From: Pelagibius sp. Alg239-R121
GTDB taxonomy: Bacteria; Pseudomonadota; Alphaproteobacteria; Kiloniellales; Kiloniellaceae
Reading direction: 5' to 3'
Assembly (NCBI RefSeq): GCF_947331435.1
Contig: NZ_CAMZOF010000005.1
Location: 496,001 to 560,000, forward strand
Length of the DNA stretch: 64,000 nt
Positions 34,170-42,739 of the stretch are shown here, piece after piece; within the stretch, counting starts at the first letter, position 1, and the number at the start of each line of letters is the position of its first letter. Under the pieces are notes generated by a model. It saw only the letters and a list, made by a program, of their open reading frames with translations. It was not told the origin of the DNA and did no database searches. The translations under genes were made by a program, and so were the position numbers.

Positions 34170-36344
34170 TCAAAATGTACGGCTGTAACGCATGGAAACG
34201 ACCCGGCCGAACCCGTTTACGGGACGATTGCGCGAAGCGCTTGCCGTCGGGTTTTCGTATTCAACGTCTAGGATGTTTTCGACACCCAGGCTGAGCGTGC
34301 CGTCCAGAAGCGGATAGTCGGCGGCCAGGTTGAAGGTCAAGGCATTGTCGATCTTGACTTGCTGGACACCGTCGTTCCGGTCGCGCGAACCGGTGTAGAC
34401 GCCTTCCAGGCGAAGGTTCAAATCAAAGTCGGTTTCGTAATTGACGTAGCCAGTGAGGCGCAACGGAGGACCGATGCGGTTGTTAGGTAGATAGGAATCC
34501 AGATCGCCATCGTCGTCGGTATCTCGCTTGCCTTCGCTCCAGGAGAAGACGCCGCCGAACACCAACTGCTCGGTGATGTCCGCTTCAGCGATTGCCTCCA
34601 AGCCATAGACGCGCTCCTTCTGCTGACTGACCTGGTTGGTCGAGACGTCGAAGGTTGTCCCGAGATCGGACTCGCTGATATAGGCGCTGAGGCTGCCGCG
34701 CACCCGCTCCCATTCACCGCGCATGCCGACTTCGTAGTTGTCCACTAACTGTGCTTCAGGTGCGATGTCGGAGAAATCAACAGGGCCGACTGCTCCTAGA
34801 CCGGCACGTCGCGTAAAACCACCCACGTCGGGTAGGGAATAGCCTTGAGAAAAGGCACCGAAGACCTCGACTTCGTCGCTCAGGTAGACAACGGCGCCGA
34901 TATTGAACACGGTCTCGCTGTAGGTAGCTGTGCCGCCGGTAACATCAACAGCCGGCAGCGGCACCGCGACCCCTGGGGCGACCAGGAAGGAATAACTCGG
35001 CCGGGTAAAATCTTCGAGTTCAAGCTTGAATCGCTCATAACGAATGCCGCCGCGCAGTTGCAGCCAGTCCATAGGCGCAATCTCCGCCTGCACGAAACCG
35101 GCATAACTATCCTGTTCCATGGGCGCGATGGCCTCTACGCCGTCCTGAAAGTGCTGGCTGGTCTCATCATGAGTAAAGTCGAAACCCCAGGTCAGGCTTA
35201 AGCTGTCGTAGATGCTGTCCAGTTTTGTATCGACCGTGGTGCGTAGACCGAGCTGGTCGGCGGTCAAGGTTGTCTGGCCCTCATCCGGGTTGATATAGAC
35301 CGCCGGATTGGCAACCGAGATCCGCGCATCGGCAAAGCGTTTTTCGATGTCGTTACGGAAGGCCTGGATTGAGAGGTTGCCCAGGGCGAACTCCGTGTCG
35401 TCGAATTTCAGTGCCTGATAGTTGGAGTCTTCGTAGATACTCTTGGCATTGTAGGGATCGGCGAAGTCGACACTGACCGGGTCAGTCGAATAGTCGCTGT
35501 AGAATTCGGGGCGTTGATCGAAGCGCGTTAACTCGGCGGTCAATTCAATGCGTTTTGAGTCGAAATCCCGGCCGACCTTCACCAGTCCGTTGTAGGAATC
35601 TCCATTTGCAAAGGCACCCTGGCCGATTAGTGGATCGTCGGGCAGACGGTCGCCGTCGCCGTCAAAAGTATCTCTGGTCATTTCGCCCGAGACGACCGCG
35701 AGGTAATCGAACAGGCTGTTATCGCCGGACAGCCGGATTGAGGCTTCCGGGGCCAGAGAGTCCTTGACGTCTGCGGTAAAGGCGCGCAGGCCGGTACTGA
35801 ACCCGAGCGAGGGTTTCCCGTCGGTGGATTTCTTGGTGATGAAGTTGATCACGCCGCCGGTGGCGCCGTTGCCGTAAATACTGCTGGCGCCGTTGACCAC
35901 TTCAATCCGTTCAACTTGATTGAGGTCGATCAGGGAGATAATCCGCGATACGTTGCGCAAAGGCGTATTGCGGGAAACGCCGTCGACAAGCACCTGCACA
36001 CCGCGCCCCCGGAAGCTCTCGGCCGAGCCGGAAACGGTCTGATTGCTGGAAGAATAGCCGGGTACGAATTTCGACAGGATGTCCGCCGGGTCACTGGAGA
36101 TCGAAAGCTGTTGCTCGATCTGTTCCCGGTCGATAACCACGACCGAGCCGGGGATGGCCGAGACGGGGCGGGGTGCACGAGTGGCCGTGTTGACAATCGG
36201 CTCCAATTCGACGGGTGCCGTGGTTTTCGAGGCCGTTGTCTTGTTTTTGCCTAGCTCCTCTTGCGCCCGACTGCTTTCTGCTACTGATACAAGGCTCGCG
36301 GCCAAAACGATCATCGATGCCTGATAGGTTAGGCGTCTACCCAT
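34170..36344 (-). CDS. iutA: TonB-dependent ferric siderophore receptor, IutA-like
   Basis: This is an outer-membrane receptor of 724 residues, close to the ~730 of enterobacterial IutA. It has a signal peptide (about 1-27), an N-terminal plug with the typical IYGNGATGGVINFITKK segment and a 22-strand barrel ending in aromatic YSRTF. The gene lies downstream of iucABCD in the same order as the aerobactin operon. It has its own promoter with a Fur-box-like operator at 36455-36473. Some other siderophore receptors are similarly placed, so the ligand (aerobactin or a close hydroxamate-citrate relative) is inferred from the synthesis genes. Confidence 0.88.
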   Translation of the reverse strand: MGRRLTYQASMIVLAASLVSVAESSRAQEELGKNKTTASKTTAPVELEPIVNTATRAPRPVSAIPGSVVVIDREQIEQQLSISSDPADILSKFVPGYSSSNQTVSGSAESFRGRGVQVLVDGVSRNTPLRNVSRIISLIDLNQVERIEVVNGASSIYGNGATGGVINFITKKSTDGKPSLGFSTGLRAFTADVKDSLAPEASIRLSGDNSLFDYLAVVSGEMTRDTFDGDGDRLPDDPLIGQGAFANGDSYNGLVKVGRDFDSKRIELTAELTRFDQRPEFYSDYSTDPVSVDFADPYNAKSIYEDSNYQALKFDDTEFALGNLSIQAFRNDIEKRFADARISVANPAVYINPDEGQTTLTADQLGLRTTVDTKLDSIYDSLSLTWGFDFTHDETSQHFQDGVEAIAPMEQDSYAGFVQAEIAPMDWLQLRGGIRYERFKLELEDFTRPSYSFLVAPGVAVPLPAVDVTGGTATYSETVFNIGAVVYLSDEVEVFGAFSQGYSLPDVGGFTRRAGLGAVGPVDFSDIAPEAQLVDNYEVGMRGEWERVRGSLSAYISESDLGTTFDVSTNQVSQQKERVYGLEAIAEADITEQLVFGGVFSWSEGKRDTDDDGDLDSYLPNNRIGPPLRLTGYVNYETDFDLNLRLEGVYTGSRDRNDGVQQVKIDNALTFNLAADYPLLDGTLSLGVENILDVEYENPTASASRNRPVNGFGRVVSMRYSRTF

Positions 36345-36454
36345 GTTATCCCCCGGAATTTTGCGATTTGTGCCAGTGCGTTGGCCGTGAGTCCGCGCTG
36401 TGATTGCTCATCAGCGCAGCCGTCATCGAATGCTCAATCGCTTATTCCAGATAT

Positions 36455-36473
36455 GCGAATAAGAATCAATCGC
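36455..36473 (-). promoter_or_regulatory. Fur-box-like operator upstream of iutA
   Basis: The 19-mer GCGAATAAGAATCAATCGC is palindrome-like. It is 16/19 identical to the reverse complement of the site in the iucA promoter (42658-42676), and it overlaps the iutA promoter. Binding by Fur or a Fur-family member under iron-replete conditions is inferred from this conservation and the gene's role. Confidence 0.65.
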
Positions 36474-36483
36474 AATTTGTCAA
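36456..36483 (-). promoter_or_regulatory. Candidate promoter for iutA
   Basis: On the reverse strand a perfect -35 TTGACA (36478-36483) is followed after 16 bp by a weak -10 TATTCG (36456-36461). It lies about 110 bp upstream of the iutA start and overlaps the Fur-box-like site. Confidence 0.5.
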
Positions 36484-36489
36484 AAGAGG

Positions 36490-36535
36490 AAAAAATATCA
36501 ACGTTGGTCTCTCACAGGTAAACGTGCGAGACCAA
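36490..36535 (-). terminator. Hairpin terminator after iucD
   Basis: Read on the reverse strand, TTGGTCTCGCAC and GTGAGAGACCAA (36504-36535) form a 12-bp stem with one mismatch and an 8-nt loop, followed after 8 nt by a run of six T (36490-36495). It begins 2 bp beyond the iucD stop. It probably ends the iucABCD transcript ahead of the separately promoted iutA. Confidence 0.65.
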
Positions 36536-36537
36536 TG

Positions 36538-37845
36538 TCATGCCGCGACCGTGTCGGATTCTTGTGCCTGACGCGCGCTCTGCCAGTTTACGACGGGAGG
36601 ACATTGCTCGATGTCATAGACCCGCCGTCCAATCAAATCGTTGACTATGGCCGCGCTACGCCAAGCCATGAGACTAAGCTGAGGATCAGCGATACCGTGG
36701 CTGTGACGCGCACAGTTCTGCATATAGATCCGACGGTCCGATGGCCCGTCCCAGAGCACTCCGAAGTTACGATTCAATTGAGGCCTGCCCTGGTTGTCGC
36801 TTTCTATGCGGGTTGCAAGCGGTTCGAGAAATTCGGGAACGAGAGTGCGGTAGCCGGTGCAGAGAACAACGATGTCGGCGGAGAGAGATTCGTCTTCGCC
36901 GACCATGTGATTACGCGTAGAAAGAGACATGCCGTCTGCCTGTTTCTGGAGTGCGAAGACCTCGCGTCCGGGCATCAGTGAAAGATTGCTCTTTCCGTTG
37001 GAGAGATGCCGCAGCTGGTAGAGCAGGTGATAGATCTCGCGCAGGGTGGACGGAGAGATGCCGTCGCTCTTGAGCTTTTGCTCGTCCACGACACATGGCT
37101 TTCGCCCCTCGGGTAAATCGAAGAATCGTTGCAGGTAATCCGGCGTGAAAATCTCGTTGGCGAAGTGTGTCTCGTCGAGCGGGTCGAAGTTCGGTCGCCG
37201 GCTGATCCAGTTCACCGAAGCTGCCGTTCCGAAGAGGCCTTGCGCCAGGGCGAGGAAGACCTCGGCGCCGGTCTGACCACCACCGACGACGGCGACCCGC
37301 TTGCCGGTGATATCCCGCGATTGCTGGAGGATCTCGCTGGCATGAAAACAGCGTTCACCGAGATGCGTGTTGGCCCAGTCGGGAAGGTTTGCAGTGTTGC
37401 CCGTGGCGATACAGAGGTTGGCCGTGGTTGCAGTACCCTGATCGCTGCGCACGACGAATCTTGTCCCGTCAAAATCGATTTCACGTACTGGACAGGAGAA
37501 ATGAAGCCCATCGAGTCTTTTTGCCACCCACGCAAGATAGTCAGCGAACTCGCTGCGGCCGATGTTGTCGAATGCGGCGTTGACGAAGTCGTAGAAGCGC
37601 TTCTTCGCCACGAGATAGGAAAGAAAGGAGTGAGGACTGGTCGGATCGACGGCTGTGACCAGGTCCTTCAGGAACGAGGTTTGCAGGCGCGCTCCGGGCA
37701 GCATGAGACCGGGATGCCAGTTGAAGTGCGACCGGCGATCCAAGAAGCGAGTCCTGAAATTCGTGACCGGCACCAGCAGTGCCGCCAGGCTGAGGTTTGA
37801 GGGGCCGATGCCGACACCGATCAGATCATGGGATGGCTGTGTCAT
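36538..37845 (-). CDS. iucD: Lysine N6-hydroxylase, IucD-like FAD monooxygenase
   Basis: This 435-residue enzyme N-hydroxylates the side-chain amine of lysine, the first step of aerobactin synthesis. It shows the FAD site GVGIGPSNLSLAALL near the start, the NADPH site VAVVGGGQTGAEVFLAL in the middle and the class motif VVLCTGYRT late. The length agrees with IucD/RhbE/SidA-class enzymes. It is the last gene of the iucABCD set, 21 bp after iucC, and is followed by a hairpin terminator. Ornithine hydroxylases share these motifs, so lysine is inferred from the gene order and the absence of diaminopropane-forming genes. Confidence 0.88.
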   Translation of the reverse strand: MTQPSHDLIGVGIGPSNLSLAALLVPVTNFRTRFLDRRSHFNWHPGLMLPGARLQTSFLKDLVTAVDPTSPHSFLSYLVAKKRFYDFVNAAFDNIGRSEFADYLAWVAKRLDGLHFSCPVREIDFDGTRFVVRSDQGTATTANLCIATGNTANLPDWANTHLGERCFHASEILQQSRDITGKRVAVVGGGQTGAEVFLALAQGLFGTAASVNWISRRPNFDPLDETHFANEIFTPDYLQRFFDLPEGRKPCVVDEQKLKSDGISPSTLREIYHLLYQLRHLSNGKSNLSLMPGREVFALQKQADGMSLSTRNHMVGEDESLSADIVVLCTGYRTLVPEFLEPLATRIESDNQGRPQLNRNFGVLWDGPSDRRIYMQNCARHSHGIADPQLSLMAWRSAAIVNDLIGRRVYDIEQCPPVVNWQSARQAQESDTVAA

Positions 37846-37866
37846 GGAAGAAAATGTTCCTCTTAT

Positions 37867-39696
37867 TCAGACCTTGTGGGCCAAGGTTTCATCGAAATGG
37901 TACAGGGGATTGTCGAGATCGTTTCCGACCGCTGGTGTCGGCCGCTGACTCGAGTCGGCGTAGCCGATCTCGAAGCGGGCCTTGTTGAGACACACGCGCG
38001 GGATCTTCGGCGTAAAGAGATCCAGAAGATCGAAACGCAGTTTCAAATCTGGATGGTCGCGCTGATACGCGCGCAGCCGGCCGGCCAGTAGTCTGTAGAA
38101 CTCTGACTCCTTTAATAGACCGCAAGCCTCGGTGGCATCCGACACGAAACGTAGGACCGTCACGAAGTGCCCCGTCTGGATATTGTGGATGATGACTTCG
38201 GGCCGTTTTCTGGGCAGGACGCGACGGATGTCTTCGGGCAGGCTCTCCAATTCCTCGAAGGGCCGGTCGACGAGATCCAGATCGCCTTGAAAGTCCTTGA
38301 CGATCAGCGCCGCCGGAACCCAATCGCGTAGGACCACTGAAATGTTCTGGCCATGAGCGATAAAGGATACCCCGTGCCGACAGAGGAAGTGATAGAGCGG
38401 GACGGTAACCTCGTCGAAGAGTTTGGTTAGCCATGCCTCAGGGCCCAGGCCTGACCGCTCGATGTATTCTGCAATCATCGGGCGGCCATCGGAGTCAGAG
38501 TGATGTAGGGCAGACAGCATGATTGCACGCTCGTTTTCTCCGAGCTTGGCATCGACTCGTTCCCGCCAAATCACTCCGAGCCCTTCGTGATAGCGATAAG
38601 GCAGGTCTTCGATTCGCTTAAACGTCGCATTTTCGACATGTGACCCTGCAACTTCTCGCAACACCAATGCGCGGTGAACCTGCGAAAGGAAAGGGTCGCC
38701 GGCCACCAGATTCTCAAGCCAGTCTGATAGGCGGGGGCCGACGGGAATGTAGCGTCCGGGAATGCCGCGATAGCAAGAGGTGTTGAGGATCGTCAGTGAT
38801 AGCTTGATGTCGTATCGCGTTGCACGACTGCAATTGGTCAGTGTGCGCAATGAAGGCTGGGCGAGAAAACGATCACCAACTGCGTCGAGATAAAGGATGC
38901 GGTTCCTGGCGAGATCCTCCGCAAACCAATGCGAGATAACGTTGTCCCATTGCCAAGGGTGGACAGGGACGAGCGCATGCGTTTCGGTCGAGGCGCCTTT
39001 CTCCGTCAGAAGGCCGTGTAATCGCTCAGCATCCGCATTATCCATCGCGTCTATGAATAGCTCGCTCTCCGTAAACCCATCTGCGTGTGCCGCTTTTGTG
39101 ATTTCTTGGGAGACTGCCAGCCAGACCAGTTGAAAGGCGGCGCCGAACTCTGGCGCGTAGGCGCGAAAGTCGTCCTGTCCCCAGCCGATGCGACCCTTGC
39201 TGGTGACGGCTTTGGGGTGTCCTTCGAGGCGGGCCTGTAGGTCGATCTCTGTCATTTCTGCCATTGCGCCGGTGGTCACGCCTGCGTTCAGAATCGCAAG
39301 CTGATGATCAGCGATCGAAGTGTTTTGCAGTTCACGCAGGTACCAGGCCAAGTCCGCGGGTGTCATTGCGATCTCTTCCCGGGCGTCGGCAACGAAGCGG
39401 AAGATATTGATCTCTCCAGCACTGTCATCGTCCGCGACCCGTTCGATGCTCGCGGGATCGACTGAAATGTTGCCCCAGATTCTCTCAACGCCCCGAAAGC
39501 GGTATCGGATGCCCGAGCTCAAGGTAAGAAGCCAGGCGTTCTTGTCCGGAAGCAGTGCCGGGATAAAAACCTCTTCATAGGCCAGTTCACTGAGGGCCTT
39601 GGCGACGAGCTTGCGTTGTATCAGCAACCAGATTTGCCGATCGATACCGGAGTCCGCCTCCGCATCTTGCGGCATGTTGACTGCCAGCGCGGTCAT
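37867..39696 (-). CDS. iucC: NIS siderophore synthetase, IucC-like
   Basis: This is an IucA/IucC-family ATP-dependent synthetase of 609 residues. It joins a citrate carboxylate to an N6-acyl-N6-hydroxylysine, completing the siderophore. It shows the family motifs LEGHP...SKGRIGW (nucleotide-binding half) and LVPVHPWQWDNV (substrate half), plus the C-terminal FhuF-like region including DLDLVDRPFEEL. The start overlaps the acetyltransferase stop by 4 bp (39693-39696). Assignment as iucC rather than iucA is by gene order and the EGHP...GRIGW pattern; the two enzymes are paralogous, so reversal of roles is possible. Confidence 0.87.
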   Translation of the reverse strand: MTALAVNMPQDAEADSGIDRQIWLLIQRKLVAKALSELAYEEVFIPALLPDKNAWLLTLSSGIRYRFRGVERIWGNISVDPASIERVADDDSAGEINIFRFVADAREEIAMTPADLAWYLRELQNTSIADHQLAILNAGVTTGAMAEMTEIDLQARLEGHPKAVTSKGRIGWGQDDFRAYAPEFGAAFQLVWLAVSQEITKAAHADGFTESELFIDAMDNADAERLHGLLTEKGASTETHALVPVHPWQWDNVISHWFAEDLARNRILYLDAVGDRFLAQPSLRTLTNCSRATRYDIKLSLTILNTSCYRGIPGRYIPVGPRLSDWLENLVAGDPFLSQVHRALVLREVAGSHVENATFKRIEDLPYRYHEGLGVIWRERVDAKLGENERAIMLSALHHSDSDGRPMIAEYIERSGLGPEAWLTKLFDEVTVPLYHFLCRHGVSFIAHGQNISVVLRDWVPAALIVKDFQGDLDLVDRPFEELESLPEDIRRVLPRKRPEVIIHNIQTGHFVTVLRFVSDATEACGLLKESEFYRLLAGRLRAYQRDHPDLKLRFDLLDLFTPKIPRVCLNKARFEIGYADSSQRPTPAVGNDLDNPLYHFDETLAHKV

Positions 39697-40739
39697 AGTT
39701 GTACCGTTTCAAAGAAGGTTTCCCGATCGCAGTGCATCAGCGCAGAGCGCTTGTGGGGGAAATCGAATTCCTTGACCTTGTAATAGGCAACGGCGTCGGC
39801 GTACCGCAGCAGCTTCGTATGCGAAGCCTTGGGTTCGCCGACCACTTTTCGGGTTCGGATGTCATCTATAAAGAGGTAATGAGTTACCGCGCGCAGCCAG
39901 GCCAAAGTCTTGGCGTGACCCAGATGCCGGCGGTTGCCGACAAGGCCGTGCCAGCCTCGGTCGAAATCGTCGGCGTCGTAGTAAGAACCGAGCCGGTCTT
40001 CCTTGGCCCAGTAGATCTCAAAGTAACCGAAGGGATCGCCATCGAAGCAGCCGATCAGTCCGAAGGCATGAGGGTCGTGTTTCAGGTTGTCGAGATACTC
40101 CGCCAATGCAGATTCCGACTGCGCAAGTTCCCAGAAGAACGCGACACGTCCGTCGTTCATCCAATTGTGAAATGTGCCGAGATCTCTCTCTCGGTCGATA
40201 GCTCGGAACGATACCGTCATGCCGAGCGTGGGATCGAAACGCTCGTAGACCAAGCCCGCGGGCTCCGGAGGACGAAGGGGGTGCTTGATCTTGCCGATCT
40301 CGGTGGTGCTGGTCAGCGGATAGCTGCTGGAACAGCGGCTGCGCAGCCAGGGGGCAGCGCTCTGGAAAAAGGTCTTTCGTTCGCAGTTGAGTGCGCCATC
40401 TTTTGCCGACATTGAGTCCGGCGACAACAATGCCAGCTCGTGATCGCCGTGAAGCGTCAGGCCGATGAGGTCCCGGTCAAGTGAAATACAATTGGTGTCC
40501 CGTAAGGCGGCGAAGGCGCGCTCGATCAGACGCAGCAATAGCGGCGGTTGCGTCACCCAGGTGTTGGAGGCGGGAGTGTCGGGTAATGACAGCGCAACAG
40601 AATTGGGCTTGGCCGTGTTGCGCCGGACGTCGACGCGTTGCGTGCCGTCGGAATCGAGCGAGAGACTCTGCTCGGAATGTACGTCGAGGGAAGCCTCTTG
40701 GTGAGAGAGGTCTTGAAGTCTGGTTTGCAGCATCTGCAT
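39693..40739 (-). CDS. iucB: N6-hydroxylysine acetyltransferase, IucB-like
   Basis: This is a GNAT-fold acyltransferase of 348 residues, the size and layout of IucB/AlcB/RhbD. A divergent N-terminal ~150 residues precedes the catalytic GNAT domain (about 165-345, with RAIDRERDLGTFHNWMND, the FGYFEIYW strand and the GWHGLVGNRRHLGHAKTL acetyl-CoA-binding turn). It acylates N6-hydroxylysine to the hydroxamate. It starts 5 bp after iucA ends and overlaps iucC by 4 bp, so expression is tightly coupled. The acyl chain (acetyl versus longer) cannot be told; longer-chain relatives give amphiphilic siderophores. Confidence 0.87.
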   Translation of the reverse strand: MQMLQTRLQDLSHQEASLDVHSEQSLSLDSDGTQRVDVRRNTAKPNSVALSLPDTPASNTWVTQPPLLLRLIERAFAALRDTNCISLDRDLIGLTLHGDHELALLSPDSMSAKDGALNCERKTFFQSAAPWLRSRCSSSYPLTSTTEIGKIKHPLRPPEPAGLVYERFDPTLGMTVSFRAIDRERDLGTFHNWMNDGRVAFFWELAQSESALAEYLDNLKHDPHAFGLIGCFDGDPFGYFEIYWAKEDRLGSYYDADDFDRGWHGLVGNRRHLGHAKTLAWLRAVTHYLFIDDIRTRKVVGEPKASHTKLLRYADAVAYYKVKEFDFPHKRSALMHCDRETFFETVQL

Positions 40740-40744
40740 TTTGC

Positions 40745-42616
40745 TTATCCCGTTTTGGCGAAGCCGGTTTCGGAGAGGCCCATATCGCTCGTCTCTGTGC
40801 AGGCAACGCCCGTGTCAGCAGTCAAGGCAATGGGATTGGGCATAGGCACGTAAACGGCCAGTTGATCTTCGCCTTCGTGGCTTTCGTTAATGTCACGGAG
40901 ACAGGTGAGAAAGTTGCCTTTCGACCAGATCACCGGTTCGTCGATCAGCTTGTTTACGAAACTCGGGTCGCGTAGGCCGTTGCGGCGCAGGCCGACGAGA
41001 AATTCCCTGAGCAGCACGAAGAGCGTTGCTTCTTCCACCAGTCGGGTCTGAGCCAACGAAGCAATCACGTTGAAGACGTTGTTGACGATCAGGTAGTAGC
41101 CGAAGAGACGATGGCCGAGGTCATCGTCGACCGTGTTCTGCGCGTTACCACCGATCTCAGGAAGGAACTGTTTCAGTGTGTCATGGGCGCTGCTGCTATG
41201 CCCGGTGCCTTGGCAATCCCGGTAGTAGACGCGCGACGGATAGTCGTTCTCCAACACCAGAACCGTATTTTGCTGATGCGCGCCAAACAGCAGGCCGTAG
41301 TCCGCATGAATCTGCAGGAAGGGGCCAATCGCAACCTCAAGGAAGCGGTTGAACCATTGCAAGGCCAGGTTCTCGGGAGACTTTTCTTCGCGCTGGCTGA
41401 GGCGATGGATCAGCTCTGCAAGCCGACTGTTCTCGCCATGAGGATGGTCCTGACAAAGACCGGCGAGGACTTCTGTGTTGGTGACGGCATCGCCTCTGAA
41501 GGGATTTTGACGGAATAGAACCGCGCTCTCGCGGATCGTCTCGCCGTTGTCATCGCGCAATGCCATGTGAATAGGCTCGCTCAGAATTCCGAAGGTCGGG
41601 AAGCGATCCGAGATTTCCTGCCAGAGCGGTGTCGAAAAGAGCCGGTGGATCTGCTTTCCGCGCTCCCACTCTTTGGGCAACAGAACGCGTACCGAGTTGG
41701 TCAGGCGGACGCTGAGCGAAAACTTCAGCATATAAGGGGCGTTTGCGTTGTAGATACTGCGCACAGACGATGTTGGTTTGAAGACTGAACCCACCTCGCC
41801 AAGATCGATAAGATCACCGTTGGCGAGCATTGCCCTGATCTTTGGCTGGGACAACAAGTGCTTTACCTGCCAGGGATGCATCGGCATCGGCAAGTGCTGC
41901 GGCGCATTTTCGATCAGGGTGAGTGCGTGTTCGGGAAACTCAAAGTCGGAAGCAATAAGGTCCTCGAGAGCCTGCCGAAGGGGCAGGTCGTTCGTCCCCT
42001 CTGCATCCAGGCGGTGCCGGTGAACCAGCATCCAACGCAAAGGAAAGGAGGTGGCGAATTCCGGCGTTAGGGCGCGGACCTCTTCATCCGTAAGCTCGTC
42101 GTGGCTTTTCGGTGTCGGATGCACCGGATGCCCCAGCAGGAGAGACTGTTCCGATTCGATAAACGTCAGCGGTTCCTTGAAGAGTCGTAGCAGGTCGTTA
42201 TTCCGAAATTCGATTGAATCCGACAGGCTGTGCATGCTGTCGAGAAGCCGGCTCAAAAAGAGATTGCGCACCGCGGGTGACACCGCGCCAACGATGTCTT
42301 CTTCATGGCTGATCAAGACAGCGAGGCTCAAGAGATCGATCGGGTGTGCCGTGTCGCGAGTTGCCCCGAGAAGAAGCGGTGGCGAGAAGCTGTGCCGCCC
42401 AGCTCGGGAACAGTATTTCAAGCCGATAAAGACGGTCATGCCGAGAGAGGTGAGGGGGAGAGCCAGGAGGCCAGCATCCGCCGCCTTTTCACCCGACGAC
42501 AAGATATCTGGCCGCGGCGGCGTGCGGCGGTGAACCGTCCAGTTCGAGTATTCCCGCAACAATGCGTTGAGAAATGCCGATATTGAGGGGCCGGAATTTA
42601 GGGAGATGCGCATCAT
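40745..42616 (-). CDS. iucA: NIS siderophore synthetase, IucA-like
   Basis: This is an IucA/IucC-family synthetase of 623 residues. Visible motifs are LGHPVHPTPKSHDEL, the substrate-side HPWQ (PMHPWQVKH) and HADYGLLFGAHQQN in the C-terminal catalytic half. It probably condenses citrate with the first acyl-hydroxylysine. The ATG-ATG start at 42616 lies 42 bp from a Fur-box-like operator on a good promoter. It is the first gene of iucABCD. Length is slightly above IucA of enteric bacteria because of an extended N-terminus. The paralogue at 37867 performs the second condensation. Confidence 0.87.
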   Translation of the reverse strand: MMRISLNSGPSISAFLNALLREYSNWTVHRRTPPRPDILSSGEKAADAGLLALPLTSLGMTVFIGLKYCSRAGRHSFSPPLLLGATRDTAHPIDLLSLAVLISHEEDIVGAVSPAVRNLFLSRLLDSMHSLSDSIEFRNNDLLRLFKEPLTFIESEQSLLLGHPVHPTPKSHDELTDEEVRALTPEFATSFPLRWMLVHRHRLDAEGTNDLPLRQALEDLIASDFEFPEHALTLIENAPQHLPMPMHPWQVKHLLSQPKIRAMLANGDLIDLGEVGSVFKPTSSVRSIYNANAPYMLKFSLSVRLTNSVRVLLPKEWERGKQIHRLFSTPLWQEISDRFPTFGILSEPIHMALRDDNGETIRESAVLFRQNPFRGDAVTNTEVLAGLCQDHPHGENSRLAELIHRLSQREEKSPENLALQWFNRFLEVAIGPFLQIHADYGLLFGAHQQNTVLVLENDYPSRVYYRDCQGTGHSSSAHDTLKQFLPEIGGNAQNTVDDDLGHRLFGYYLIVNNVFNVIASLAQTRLVEEATLFVLLREFLVGLRRNGLRDPSFVNKLIDEPVIWSKGNFLTCLRDINESHEGEDQLAVYVPMPNPIALTADTGVACTETSDMGLSETGFAKTG

Positions 42617-42649
42617 ACAACCTGAAAAAAGATGTCGCCGATGGGCAGT

Positions 42650-42678
42650 TTAATAATGCAAATGATTCTTATTTGCAA
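42650..42678 (-). promoter_or_regulatory. Candidate iucABCD promoter
   Basis: On the reverse strand TTGCAA (-35, 42673-42678) and TATTAA (-10, 42650-42655) are separated by exactly 17 bp. The Fur-box-like 19-mer fills the spacer, a classical arrangement for iron repression. The site lies 34 bp before the iucA start. Confidence 0.65.
42658..42676. promoter_or_regulatory. Fur-box-like operator in the iucA / MFS divergent region
   Basis: GCAAATGATTCTTATTTGC is a 19-bp near-palindrome matching 12 of 19 bases of the enteric Fur consensus GATAATGATAATCATTATC. It is 16/19 identical to the operator before iutA when one is reversed. It sits in the iucA promoter spacer and 63 bp upstream of the divergent exporter start, so it could control both. 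Confidence 0.7.
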
Positions 42679-42739
42679 TAATGAAGTTTCCTTTTTATAG
42701 TGATTTTTTCAAGGCATAGAGAACGGATATCATATTAAA

